A stretch of DNA of 64,000 nucleotides from DAISJM01 sp036821485 (GTDB taxonomy: Bacteria; Verrucomicrobiota; Kiritimatiellia; CAIQIC01; JAGNIJ01). Of the stretch, positions 8,386 to 16,619 are shown in pieces; within the stretch, counting starts at the first letter, position 1, and every line of letters begins with the position of its first letter. The translations under genes and the position numbers were made by a program. The stretch lies in the NCBI GenBank assembly GCA_036821485.1, contig DAISJM010000002.1, positions 62,001 to 126,000 of the forward strand, in the 5' to 3' direction. The notes beneath the pieces were generated by a model. The model ran no database searches. It had not been told where the DNA came from and was given only the letters and a program-made list of their open reading frames with translations.

Positions 8386-9508
8386 GCTGCCCTCCTCCGT
8401 CCGCGGGAAAAGCCAGGGGCCGCCGCGGATCGCCCGCCAGGTAAAGCGTCTGTGTCGGGAAGGCGAACTCGATGCCCTCCTTGTTGAACCGGCGCAGAAG
8501 TTCCAGGTTCACCCGCTCGCTGAAGGCGAGGTAGTCCCAGTATTTCGGCGGGTGATACCAGTAGATCGCGAGGATATTGAGCGACGCGCTGTTGAAGTCG
8601 TTGAAGAAGACGCGCGGCGGAAAATCGGGTTCCATACCCTCGTGATCCTTGAGTACCTCGCGAATAATCTCCACCGCCCGCTGCACCTTCTCCGGCGGAG
8701 TGTCGTAGGTGATCGTCACATTCATCAGCCGGCGGATGTGCGGCCGCTGGCCGATATTGAGAATCGTCTTGTTGGCCAGCTCCCCGTTCGGGATGGTCAC
8801 CAGGTTGCCTTCCAGCGTGCGGATGCGGGTGGACCGGAATCCAACCTCTTCCACGGCGCCGTCATGGCCATCCACGACCACACGATCGCCAATCTTGAAC
8901 GGCCGGTCGGTGAAAACCACCATGGAACCGAAGAAGTTCTTGATCGTGTCCTGCGCTGCCAGCGCCACGGCCAGGCCACCAATGCCCAGCCCGGCCAGCA
9001 GCGATGTCACGGGCTTGTCGCTGAGCGTCGTCGCCACCTGCAACAAGACGAGGATCACCACGGTCACGCGCAGGCTCTTGCGGAACAGCGGGGTCAACAT
9101 GTTCTGGGTGGACGTGTCGAGGCGCGACAGCACACGCCTCAGCCAGACTTCCACCACATCGACCAGGTTGTAGGCCAGGTAGCCGATGGCCGCGACAAAC
9201 AGGACGGCCGTCACCGTTTCGACAGTATCCGTGAACCGCGCAGCCAGCACGAGCAGATCGGTGGCACCCTTGAGTCCCACGGACATCGCAAGCAAGGCAA
9301 TGGACGACGCCAGCGCCCGAAGAAGTGAAGGCAGCATCGGTCGTTCTGCCGCCTCAAAACGCTTGGCCGCCGTCAGCAAAATCGCCCGGCCAATCCGGGC
9401 AACGATGAAAGCCACCAGGATCGTGACAAACAATGCTGCCAACCGCCACAGCTCATTGCCGGCAATCGAGGTTTCCAGAAATACTTGTCGCCAATTCACG
9501 ATGCTCAA
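8372..9508 (-). CDS. Small-conductance mechanosensitive channel (MscS family)
   Basis: 378 residues with several N-terminal membrane helices. The conserved pore and beta domain follow: LLAGLGIGGLAVALAAQDTI, then FFGSMVVFTDRPFKIGDRVV, VEEVGFRSTRIRTLEG and VTIPNGELANKTILN. MscS channels open under membrane tension to release solutes after hypo-osmotic shock. Placement inside an operon of glycoside synthesis and breakdown enzymes supports an osmoadaptation role for the whole locus. It overlaps the downstream GT4 gene by 14 bp. Confidence 0.93.
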   Translation of the reverse strand: MSIVNWRQVFLETSIAGNELWRLAALFVTILVAFIVARIGRAILLTAAKRFEAAERPMLPSLLRALASSIALLAMSVGLKGATDLLVLAARFTDTVETVTAVLFVAAIGYLAYNLVDVVEVWLRRVLSRLDTSTQNMLTPLFRKSLRVTVVILVLLQVATTLSDKPVTSLLAGLGIGGLAVALAAQDTIKNFFGSMVVFTDRPFKIGDRVVVDGHDGAVEEVGFRSTRIRTLEGNLVTIPNGELANKTILNIGQRPHIRRLMNVTITYDTPPEKVQRAVEIIREVLKDHEGMEPDFPPRVFFNDFNSASLNILAIYWYHPPKYWDYLAFSERVNLELLRRFNKEGIEFAFPTQTLYLAGDPRRPLAFPADGGGQHGRD

Positions 9509-9538
9509 ATACTCCCACCCGTCTGATGTCTACGCGCG

Positions 9539-10516
9539 TCAGGCCGTTCCAGCGTAGTGGTGCCGCTTCAGCCAGTCCAGCAGTTCCTTGACGCTGGCCG
9601 TGGCCATACTGATCGAGGTGTCGGCGCCACCGTAGTAAACTCTCAACGTATCTCCGTCTTCATCCAGCACGGCTCCGCACGGAAACACCACGTCCGCCAC
9701 GTCGCCCGTCCGCTCATAATCGGCAAGCGGACCGAAAATCCATTCATCGCCGCGATAGATGATCTTGGTCGGATCCTCAAGATCCAGCAGCGCAATGCCA
9801 AGCCTGTAAAGACATCCCGCGGCCGTGTGCCGAACGCCGTGATAAATGATCAGCCAGCCCTGCGGCGTTTCGATCGGCGGCGAATTGAGCCCGATCTTCC
9901 GGGCATCCCACCACCCGCCCTCGCGCGCAGGCATCAACACCTTGTGACTGCCCCAGTGACGGAGATCGGGAGAGAAGGATATCCACATGTGCGCTGTGCC
10001 GGAAACAGGAACCGGCCGATGAATCATCGCCCAGTGCCCGCCGAACCGTCGCGGGAAAAGGGCCGCATCCTTGTCTTCGGGCGGCATGACCATGCCGTAC
10101 CGCTCGAACTCCTTGAAATCCGCCGTGAGCGCAAGCGACACGCCCGGCCCGCCGCCGGAATAGGCCGTGTACGTCACCGCGTAACGCTGCAACTCGGGAA
10201 TCCAAACCACGCGGGGATCTTCCACCCCCCACAACTCCTCCGGATGCTTCGGCGATCTCGGCGCCAAGGCCGGCTCCGGGTCAATCCGCCAGTTCGAGAC
10301 GCCGTCCGCCGAGCGAACCGCACTGAGGTGAGAGAGTCCCCGCCGATCCTCAACACGAACCAGCAACAGGGTCTCCCCGTTCTGCAACCGGACTGCGGCG
10401 GGGTTGAAGACGGAGTTCGCCGCGTAAGGCCAATCGGCCACGGTGAGGATGGGGTTGTGCGGCGCCCGGGTCAGAAGCTCCCACTTCTGCCGAATGTCAT
10501 GTCCGTTCTGATTCAT
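9539..10516 (-). CDS. Glycoside hydrolase/phosphorylase family 130 protein
   Basis: 325 residues of a five-bladed beta-propeller type. The GH130 signatures are FNPAAVRLQNGETLLLVRVEDRRG near the N-terminus, WGVEDPRVVW (Glu99-Asp100), and DKDAALFPRRFGGHWAMIHRP. GH130 enzymes are mostly phosphorylases that release mannose 1-phosphate from beta-mannosides; some are hydrolases. The substrate here is unknown. A clear ribosome binding site (AGAAAGGA) precedes the ATG. It lies 19 bp after a GT4 fusion gene, so the two probably make and recycle the same glycoside. Confidence 0.88.
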   Translation of the reverse strand: MNQNGHDIRQKWELLTRAPHNPILTVADWPYAANSVFNPAAVRLQNGETLLLVRVEDRRGLSHLSAVRSADGVSNWRIDPEPALAPRSPKHPEELWGVEDPRVVWIPELQRYAVTYTAYSGGGPGVSLALTADFKEFERYGMVMPPEDKDAALFPRRFGGHWAMIHRPVPVSGTAHMWISFSPDLRHWGSHKVLMPAREGGWWDARKIGLNSPPIETPQGWLIIYHGVRHTAAGCLYRLGIALLDLEDPTKIIYRGDEWIFGPLADYERTGDVADVVFPCGAVLDEDGDTLRVYYGGADTSISMATASVKELLDWLKRHHYAGTA

Positions 10517-10535
10517 GTTGGGGTTCCTTTCTGGA

Positions 10536-12803
10536 TCAAGTCTTGCCCGCGGCGATCTCGTCCTGCAGTTCCGCCATGGCCAGCAGGGCCAATTGCCAGA
10601 CGATAGTCGACTCCGCGCCCTGGTTCCGATTCACGCGATCCGGATGTAATCCGTCGTAACACGCGCCCGTCGCGTCATTGTACAGTGTGGCCTGCAAATC
10701 GTTGCGCCCGAGGAACCAATCAAACGCGCGCTGCGCCGTGTCCAGCCACCGCTCCTCTTTCGTGCAGCGGTAGGCCGTGAGACAGGCGTCCAGCATGGTG
10801 TAGGCCTCTATCGGTTGCTGGTCGAACCTCGCCTTCTCACCGCCACGCAACATCCATCCCTTTGTTCCCACGGGCACGAAATGACCTTCCGGCGCCGTGG
10901 TGATTCCATCGAGCCAATTCAGCGCGCGCAAACCAACCTCCACCATGCGCGGCTCCGGAAGCCACTGCCCCGCCTCAATCAACGCCTGCGGCATGCGCGC
11001 GTTGTCGTAAGTCAGGCGGTCCTCCGGCCACGGCCAGTCGTCCGACATGTTGCGCTCGAATTGTGAGAGCAGCCGGCGTGACAATTCCTCGCGCTCCCGG
11101 CGGAAGGCCGACGCCCCTCCGAACCGGCGCAGGTATTCCTGCACGGCCAGGATGGCAAACGCCCACGCGCGTGGCGACCCGAACCCGAGTACCGGCTCGA
11201 TCGCCTGCTCCAGCAACTCCGCCGCAAGTCCGCAGTGGCCTTCGTTCTGTGAATGTGCCACGGTCTGCGCCAACGCCCACAACGCCCGCGAATGCACGTC
11301 TTCCGTGGCGATCGGTTTCGTCCACTCGCGACGGTAATCCATGAAGTTGCCGAACCTCTTCGACTCCTGATCAAACGCGAAATAGAGATAGGCCAGGTAG
11401 CGTGCCTCGAGGGCAACCCAGTCGGCCGTGTGGGGATAGCGGACCCCCGCCTTCACCGCCACGATAAGCGCACGGGCCTGATCATCCGTGCTGTAGCCGA
11501 AATGGCGGTTCGGCACGGAGAACTTGGCATGCTGGATGACGCCCGTCGAATCGGTGAGAACGATCAGGTGCCGGGGATTAAGCTCGGGGAGAGGCTCGAC
11601 ACGTTCCTTCGGCACGCGCGGAGCCTGAACCGGACGGGGCTGATGAATGCGTTCCTCGCGCACTTCACGCATGAGGTCGAGGTAACGCGTGGCCACTTCC
11701 TTCCACAGCATCTCGCGACCACAGGTGTAGGCGCGCTTCCTCATGGCATGCCGCTCCACGTCATTGTCCAGCAGCGAGACCACTGCCTCGCCCATCGCCT
11801 TGGAATCACGGAACGGCACCAGCACACCGCGCCCGTCCTTGAGCATGTCCTCGGCATACCAGTATGGCGTCGAGACCACCGCCTTGCCCGTGCCCATGGA
11901 ATACGCCAGCGTGCCGGACACCGCCTGTGCCGGACTCAGATAGGGTGTGATGTAGATGTCGGCACACCCGAGGTATTCGCACAGCTCCTGCATCTCCACA
12001 AAACGGTTCATGAACATCACGTGCGATTCCAGCCCCAGCTTGTGCACGAGTTGCTGGAGCCCGATGCGGTACGACTCTCCATGATCGCGCTTCACGTGCG
12101 GGTGCGTCTCGCCGAGGATGATATAGACCACCTCGGGATGCTTCGCCACGATGTGCGGCATGGCCTCAATGGCATACTCGAGGCCCTTGTTCGGCGACAG
12201 CAGGCCGAAGGTCAGCAGCACCGTCCGCCCTTCCACACCGAACTGGTCCTTGTAGTAGTTGGAATCCACGAACGGCATGTCGGGAATGCCGTGGTGAATC
12301 AGGCGGATCTTCGCCTCCGGCACACCGTAGATCGTCTTGAGATACTCGATCATCCGCGGGCTCATGACCACCAGCCGGTCCGAGATCTCCGCCAAATCGA
12401 GAAGAACCTTGCGCTGATCGGGGTCGGGCTCGGTCAAGACGGTATGCAGCGTCGTGATCACCGGCGTCCGCACCTGCCTCAGCAGCGGGATGAGATAGCG
12501 GCCCGCGCGGCCGCCATAGATCCCATATTCGTGCTGCACACAGATCACGTCGGGCTGGTTGATTGTGATGAAGTCCGCGGCCAGGTCATATTCCTCGCGG
12601 CGGTCGTAATCGATCTCCAGCCGCACGCGCTGCGGATAGGCATAGCCCTGCGGGCGATCGTTCATGGCCACGGCAAAACATTCGATCTCCGGCGCGGCTC
12701 CAGCCACCGCCTCGCAAACATCCGTCGTGAACGTCGCGAGCCCGCAGTGCCGCGGAAGGTAGTTGCCGATAAATGCTATTTTCTTTAGTGCACCGGGTGA
12801 CAT
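10536..12803 (-). CDS. GT4-type glycosyltransferase fused to an (alpha/alpha) toroid-like domain
   Basis: 755 residues. Residues 1-380 are a GT-B glycosyltransferase: IAFIGNYLPRHCGLATFT opens the fold, ICVQHEYGIYGG follows, and VLLTFGLLSPNKGLEYAIEA starts the nucleotide-sugar half. The usual EX7E position reads SPAQAVSGTLAYS, lacking the first glutamate. Residues about 410-750 are helical and Trp/Arg-rich (STDDQARALIVAVKAG, WPWPEDRLTYDNARMPQALI, DQQPIEAYTMLDACLTAY), resembling glycosidase-type alpha/alpha barrels. It is the first gene of the minus-strand osmolyte operon, next to GH130. Product and acceptor are not readable; a beta-mannosyl or glucosyl transfer is plausible. Confidence 0.82.
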   Translation of the reverse strand: MSPGALKKIAFIGNYLPRHCGLATFTTDVCEAVAGAAPEIECFAVAMNDRPQGYAYPQRVRLEIDYDRREEYDLAADFITINQPDVICVQHEYGIYGGRAGRYLIPLLRQVRTPVITTLHTVLTEPDPDQRKVLLDLAEISDRLVVMSPRMIEYLKTIYGVPEAKIRLIHHGIPDMPFVDSNYYKDQFGVEGRTVLLTFGLLSPNKGLEYAIEAMPHIVAKHPEVVYIILGETHPHVKRDHGESYRIGLQQLVHKLGLESHVMFMNRFVEMQELCEYLGCADIYITPYLSPAQAVSGTLAYSMGTGKAVVSTPYWYAEDMLKDGRGVLVPFRDSKAMGEAVVSLLDNDVERHAMRKRAYTCGREMLWKEVATRYLDLMREVREERIHQPRPVQAPRVPKERVEPLPELNPRHLIVLTDSTGVIQHAKFSVPNRHFGYSTDDQARALIVAVKAGVRYPHTADWVALEARYLAYLYFAFDQESKRFGNFMDYRREWTKPIATEDVHSRALWALAQTVAHSQNEGHCGLAAELLEQAIEPVLGFGSPRAWAFAILAVQEYLRRFGGASAFRREREELSRRLLSQFERNMSDDWPWPEDRLTYDNARMPQALIEAGQWLPEPRMVEVGLRALNWLDGITTAPEGHFVPVGTKGWMLRGGEKARFDQQPIEAYTMLDACLTAYRCTKEERWLDTAQRAFDWFLGRNDLQATLYNDATGACYDGLHPDRVNRNQGAESTIVWQLALLAMAELQDEIAAGKT

Positions 12804-12962
12804 AAAGCCTGCTTTCTGCGCGCTTTCGCGTTTCTGCGTGAGAGCGGACGAGTTCCCTTTTATCGAAAAAGGCGACCTCGGTCAAGACAGCTTCTCCCAC
12901 ACAATCGATCACCGCTTGCAATTTTTCAATTTGCAATTCACACTTGCTTGGGGACGGAACGC
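12804..12962. promoter_or_regulatory. Divergent control region of the two osmolyte operons
   Basis: 159 bp between the GT4 fusion gene (minus) and the M20-like gene (plus), so promoters for both arms must lie here. It contains a TTGCAA hexamer twice, at 12916-12921 and 12931-12936, within an AT-rich stretch in an otherwise GC-rich segment. The 15-bp step between copies would suit an operator, but no regulator is encoded nearby. No convincing -35/-10 pair was found by eye. Confidence 0.45.
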
Positions 12963-14135
12963 ATGAGCGCCATGGATGAAATCCTAAACGACCTCGCAGG
13001 CTGCCGCGATACCGCGGCCGGCATGCGAGAGCTCTTGCTCGCCGATCTCCTGCATATCGGCGAGACTCCCTCGCCAACCGGCGCGGAGGAACGACGCGTG
13101 GAGTTCTTTCTCCAACGCCTTGCCGAGGCCGGCGCACAAAATTGCTCCACCGACGAAAAGGGAAACGGGGTAGGCATCCTTCCCGGCACCGATGGCCAGC
13201 GCAACATTCTCCTCTTCGCCTACGCCGACACCTTCGTATCCAATCCGCAGGATCAAACCGTCGAAATCGAAATCGACCGGGTCGTCGGCCCATTCGTCGG
13301 CGATAACAGCCTTGGACTGGCTTCACTCATCCTGCTGCCATCCCTGCTTGAAAAACTTCGCATCTCCTTGCGCAGCAACGTGATACTCATGGCTGCCGCA
13401 CGAACACTCGGACGCGGAAATCTGGAGGGATTGAAGGCTTTTCTGGCCAGCGGGCGCCCTCCCATTCATCACGGCATCTGTCTCGAGAGCGTGCAGTTCG
13501 GCCGCTTGAACTACACATCCCTCGGCATGCTCCGTTGCGAAATCGTCTGCCGCATGCCGGATGATTACAACTGGGTCCATCATGGCGCCACCGGCACCAT
13601 CACACCCATGAGCGAGATGATCAACCACATCAACGGCATCCCCATCCCACGCCGGCCGCTCACCAGCATCGTCCTCGGCTCCATTCATGGGGGTATCTCC
13701 TCGCGCAACATCGCGCGCCAGACCACGCTGTCCTTCGAGGTCCGTAGCGAGTCGGCCGACGTGCTCACACAAATCCAACAGACCATCGAACATGCGGCCG
13801 AGGAAATCTCGGCCCGCTCCGGCACCCGCATCACCCTCGATGTATTCAGCCAACGTCAACCCGGCGGCCTTGAGGCCTCGCACCCACTCGTGCAAAGCGC
13901 GCGCGGCGTGATCGGGGCCCTTGCTGTTCAGCCCATGATCTACGCCACCACCTCGGCCATGTCGGCTCTCGTGGATCTGAAGATCCCCGCGCTCACCCTC
14001 GGCATCACCACGGGGACGCGCTTCAGCCAGCTTGACGAAATCGACGAAGCGCTGGCCATCGCGCCCATGGCCGGCGGTCTGGCGCAGGTCGTCGGCATAC
14101 TCCGGGCTATCGACGAAGGAATCTGCGATGTCTGA
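12963..14135 (+). CDS. M20/M42-like peptidase homologue lacking metal ligands
   Basis: 390 residues from the ATG at 12963, preceded by GGGGAC; a TTG 15 bp earlier is less likely. The overall M20 layout is visible: RELLLADLLHIGETPSPTGAEERRV at the start, a lid/dimerisation domain in the middle, and a C-terminal LDEIDEALAIAPMAGGLAQV. The metal ligands are mostly gone. H-x-D is Y87-A-D89, the catalytic Glu-Glu is replaced by ARTLG (146-150), and the last His is Gln in FSQLDE. Only Asp89 and Asp114 (GDNSLG) remain. It is probably a non-catalytic or altered-function protein. It overlaps gpgS by 8 bp and heads the plus-strand operon. Confidence 0.75.
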   Translation: MSAMDEILNDLAGCRDTAAGMRELLLADLLHIGETPSPTGAEERRVEFFLQRLAEAGAQNCSTDEKGNGVGILPGTDGQRNILLFAYADTFVSNPQDQTVEIEIDRVVGPFVGDNSLGLASLILLPSLLEKLRISLRSNVILMAAARTLGRGNLEGLKAFLASGRPPIHHGICLESVQFGRLNYTSLGMLRCEIVCRMPDDYNWVHHGATGTITPMSEMINHINGIPIPRRPLTSIVLGSIHGGISSRNIARQTTLSFEVRSESADVLTQIQQTIEHAAEEISARSGTRITLDVFSQRQPGGLEASHPLVQSARGVIGALAVQPMIYATTSAMSALVDLKIPALTLGITTGTRFSQLDEIDEALAIAPMAGGLAQVVGILRAIDEGICDV

Positions 14136-15153
14136 CGTGACAACCAACCACCCCGGCACACCCGCCGAAGTCTCCGGGCGAATCGCCACTTGGCTGAAAG
14201 GCAACACGTTCCACCACTCGCAGTTTGCCGATCTCAAGCAGCTCGTCGAGCAGAAGGAGAAGCAGGGACTTACCATCTCCCTCTGCATCCCCACCCTCAA
14301 CGAGGAGCGCACCATCGGGAAGGAAGTGATTATCTTCCGCTCCGCTCTGATGACGCGTTTTCCCCTGCTCGACGAAATTGCCGTGATCGATTCCGGTTCA
14401 ACCGACAAGACGCTCGAAGTCGCCGCGTCCTTCGGAGCCGATGTGTACCGCGCAGCCGATATCCTTCCGGAAGTCGGCGAGAAGCGCGGCAAGGGTGAAA
14501 ACCTCTGGAAGGGCATCTACCAACTCAAGGGCGATATCATCATCTACGTGGACGCCGACATTAAGAACATCGACGCCCGCTTCGCGTACGGCCTTGTCGG
14601 CCCGCTGCTCCTGCGCCCCGAAATCAAGTACGTCAAAGCTTTCTATGACCGCCCCCTCATGTTCTCGCAGGGCGTCCGCCCGTCCGGCGGCGGCCGCGTA
14701 ACCGAAATCCTGGTGCGCCCGCTGTTCTCCCTCTTCTTCCCCGAGCTGACCGCCCTCATCCAACCGCTCTCCGGCGAGTATGCCGTCCGCCGCGAGGTGC
14801 TGGAACAACTCCCGTTCCCCATCGGCTACGGCGTCGAAACCTCCCACCTCATCGATGTCTATCATCGCTGGGGCATGGAGGCATTCGGCCAGACCGATCT
14901 CGATCAGCGCATCCATCGCAACCAGAGCACCTCGGACCTGGGCCGCATGGCGTTCGGTATTCTCCACGCCTTCCTCTCCCGAATCGAATCGCTCGGCATG
15001 GTTGAACGTATGCCCGAACTGGGCCACATCTTCCGCCAGTTCCAGGCGCGCGACCTCAGCTACGAACAGGTGGAGCGCGAAATCTGCGAGGAAGAGCGTC
15101 CGCCCATGATCGAGAATCCAGCGTACCAGCAGAAGTTCGGCCGGAAACCATGA
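14128..15153 (+). CDS. gpgS: Glucosyl-3-phosphoglycerate synthase (GT81)
   Basis: 341 residues. It transfers glucose from a nucleotide sugar to 3-phosphoglycerate, giving glucosyl-3-phosphoglycerate, the precursor of glucosylglycerate and related solutes. Visible features are ISLCIPTLNEERTIGKEV, AVIDSGSTDKTLEVAA, GEKRGKGENLWKGIYQ and the metal-binding DAD at 142-144 (IIIYVDADIKNI). Next come SGGGRVTEILVRPLFSLFFP and PLSGEYAVRREVLEQLPFP, all characteristic of GpgS/MpgS-type GT81 enzymes. The ATG at 14128 overlaps the M20-like gene by 8 bp, and the stop overlaps the next GT by 4 bp. Synthase assignment is strong; glucose versus mannose donor is inferred from similarity. Confidence 0.9.
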   Translation: MSDVTTNHPGTPAEVSGRIATWLKGNTFHHSQFADLKQLVEQKEKQGLTISLCIPTLNEERTIGKEVIIFRSALMTRFPLLDEIAVIDSGSTDKTLEVAASFGADVYRAADILPEVGEKRGKGENLWKGIYQLKGDIIIYVDADIKNIDARFAYGLVGPLLLRPEIKYVKAFYDRPLMFSQGVRPSGGGRVTEILVRPLFSLFFPELTALIQPLSGEYAVRREVLEQLPFPIGYGVETSHLIDVYHRWGMEAFGQTDLDQRIHRNQSTSDLGRMAFGILHAFLSRIESLGMVERMPELGHIFRQFQARDLSYEQVEREICEEERPPMIENPAYQQKFGRKP

Positions 15154-16619
15154 GTCAACCGCAGCGTATTGCCATCGTTCATTACCACCTCCGTCCGGGT
15201 GGCGTAACCAGTGTAATCGGCACCGCCGTCAACGCCCTGCGCAACAAGAACGTTCAAGTCGCCGTGCTGACCGGCGGCCCCGCCCCCGAACCACGTGTTC
15301 TCCCGGAACAGGTCGCGATTGAGGGCCTGAATTACTCGACCGCCGAAAAGGGCTCCATCAGCGCCGCCGATATCGTCACCCGCCTCCGCAGCACGGCCCG
15401 AAAGGCCCTCGGCGGAGCGCCCGACCTCTGGCATTTTCACAACCACTCCATCGGCAAAAGCTGTGCGCTGACCGGGGCGGTCCACCTGCTGGCGGCCGCC
15501 GGAGAGAAGCTCCTGCTGCAACTCCACGATTTCGCCGAGGACGGCCGCCCCGCCAACTATCACCTTCTGCTGGATGAACTCGGCCAAGGCGACCCTGCCC
15601 GTCTCGCCGCCCTCATGTATCCACAGGGCACCCACGTCCATTACGCTTCGCTCAACGCGCGCGATCGCGGCTTCCTCTGTCACGCAGGCATACCGGCCGA
15701 CCGCGTCCACCTGCTGCCCAACGCCATCGGCCTCAATCATGTGCCCCAACCCGAAGCGAATCACGGCACCGGCCCGCGGTTGTTCCTCTATCCCACGCGC
15801 GCCATTCGCCGAAAGAATCTCGGCGAGTTTCTGCTGTGGTCCGCCCTTGCCGAACCACGTGATCGTTTTGCCTCCACGCTCTTCCCCACCAGCCCTGCTG
15901 ACCGAGTCGTCTATGACCGCTGGGTCGAATTCGCCACGCAGGAAAAGCTGCCCGTCGATTTCGGCATCGGCCAGAAACGCGATATCCCGATGATCGAGTT
16001 GCTTGCGTCCGCACATGCCGTCGTCTCCACAAGCGTTGCCGAAGGCTTCGGCCTCGCCTTCCTGGAACCGTGGCTCGCCCACCGCCCTCTGCTCGGCCGC
16101 GATATCCCCGACATCACCGCCGGCTTCCTCGACGAGGGTCTCGACCTCTCGCTCCTCTACACCCGGCTGCTCGTGCCGATTGAGACCGTGGGGCGCGACA
16201 CGCTGACAACACGCATCACGGCCGCCATGCGCGAACTTTTCACCAGCTATCACCGCGATCTCAAGCCCGGTGATGTCGAGGCCGCGATGAACGCGGCCAC
16301 CGAGGGTGACGCTGTGGATTTTGGACGTCTCGACGAAGCCCTGCAGCAGGTCGTGATCCAGAGAATCCGGAAGGATACTTCGCTGCGCGCCGCACTCCAG
16401 CCCAACGCCCTGCGCGTGGATGGACGCGAGCCTACCCTCCTCCAACACAACGAAGCCGTTGTGCGAAAGGCCTACAACATCGAGCAATACGGCACGCGGC
16501 TTCAGCGCATTTACGACGCAATCCAATCCTCCACGCCCTCGCCGCTGGACTCCATCTCCGGCGAGAAATTGCTCGACGCATTCCTCGCCCCGGAGCGATT
16601 CTTCCTGCTCAGAACATGA
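15150..16619 (+). CDS. GT4-type glycosyltransferase in the gpgS operon
   Basis: 489 residues of a GT-B glycosyltransferase. The N-terminal half begins IAIVHYHLRPGGVTSVIGTA, with WHFHNHSIGKSCALTGAV following. The donor half has LYPTRAIRRKNLGEFLLW and the EX7E motif in VAEGFGLAFLEPWLAHRP. It overlaps gpgS by 4 bp (ATGA) and the next HAD gene by 4 bp, so it is translationally coupled to both. It may extend the GpgS product or act on another glyceryl glycoside. The C-terminal 130 residues are a helical tail I do not recognise. Confidence 0.8.
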   Translation: MSQPQRIAIVHYHLRPGGVTSVIGTAVNALRNKNVQVAVLTGGPAPEPRVLPEQVAIEGLNYSTAEKGSISAADIVTRLRSTARKALGGAPDLWHFHNHSIGKSCALTGAVHLLAAAGEKLLLQLHDFAEDGRPANYHLLLDELGQGDPARLAALMYPQGTHVHYASLNARDRGFLCHAGIPADRVHLLPNAIGLNHVPQPEANHGTGPRLFLYPTRAIRRKNLGEFLLWSALAEPRDRFASTLFPTSPADRVVYDRWVEFATQEKLPVDFGIGQKRDIPMIELLASAHAVVSTSVAEGFGLAFLEPWLAHRPLLGRDIPDITAGFLDEGLDLSLLYTRLLVPIETVGRDTLTTRITAAMRELFTSYHRDLKPGDVEAAMNAATEGDAVDFGRLDEALQQVVIQRIRKDTSLRAALQPNALRVDGREPTLLQHNEAVVRKAYNIEQYGTRLQRIYDAIQSSTPSPLDSISGEKLLDAFLAPERFFLLRT

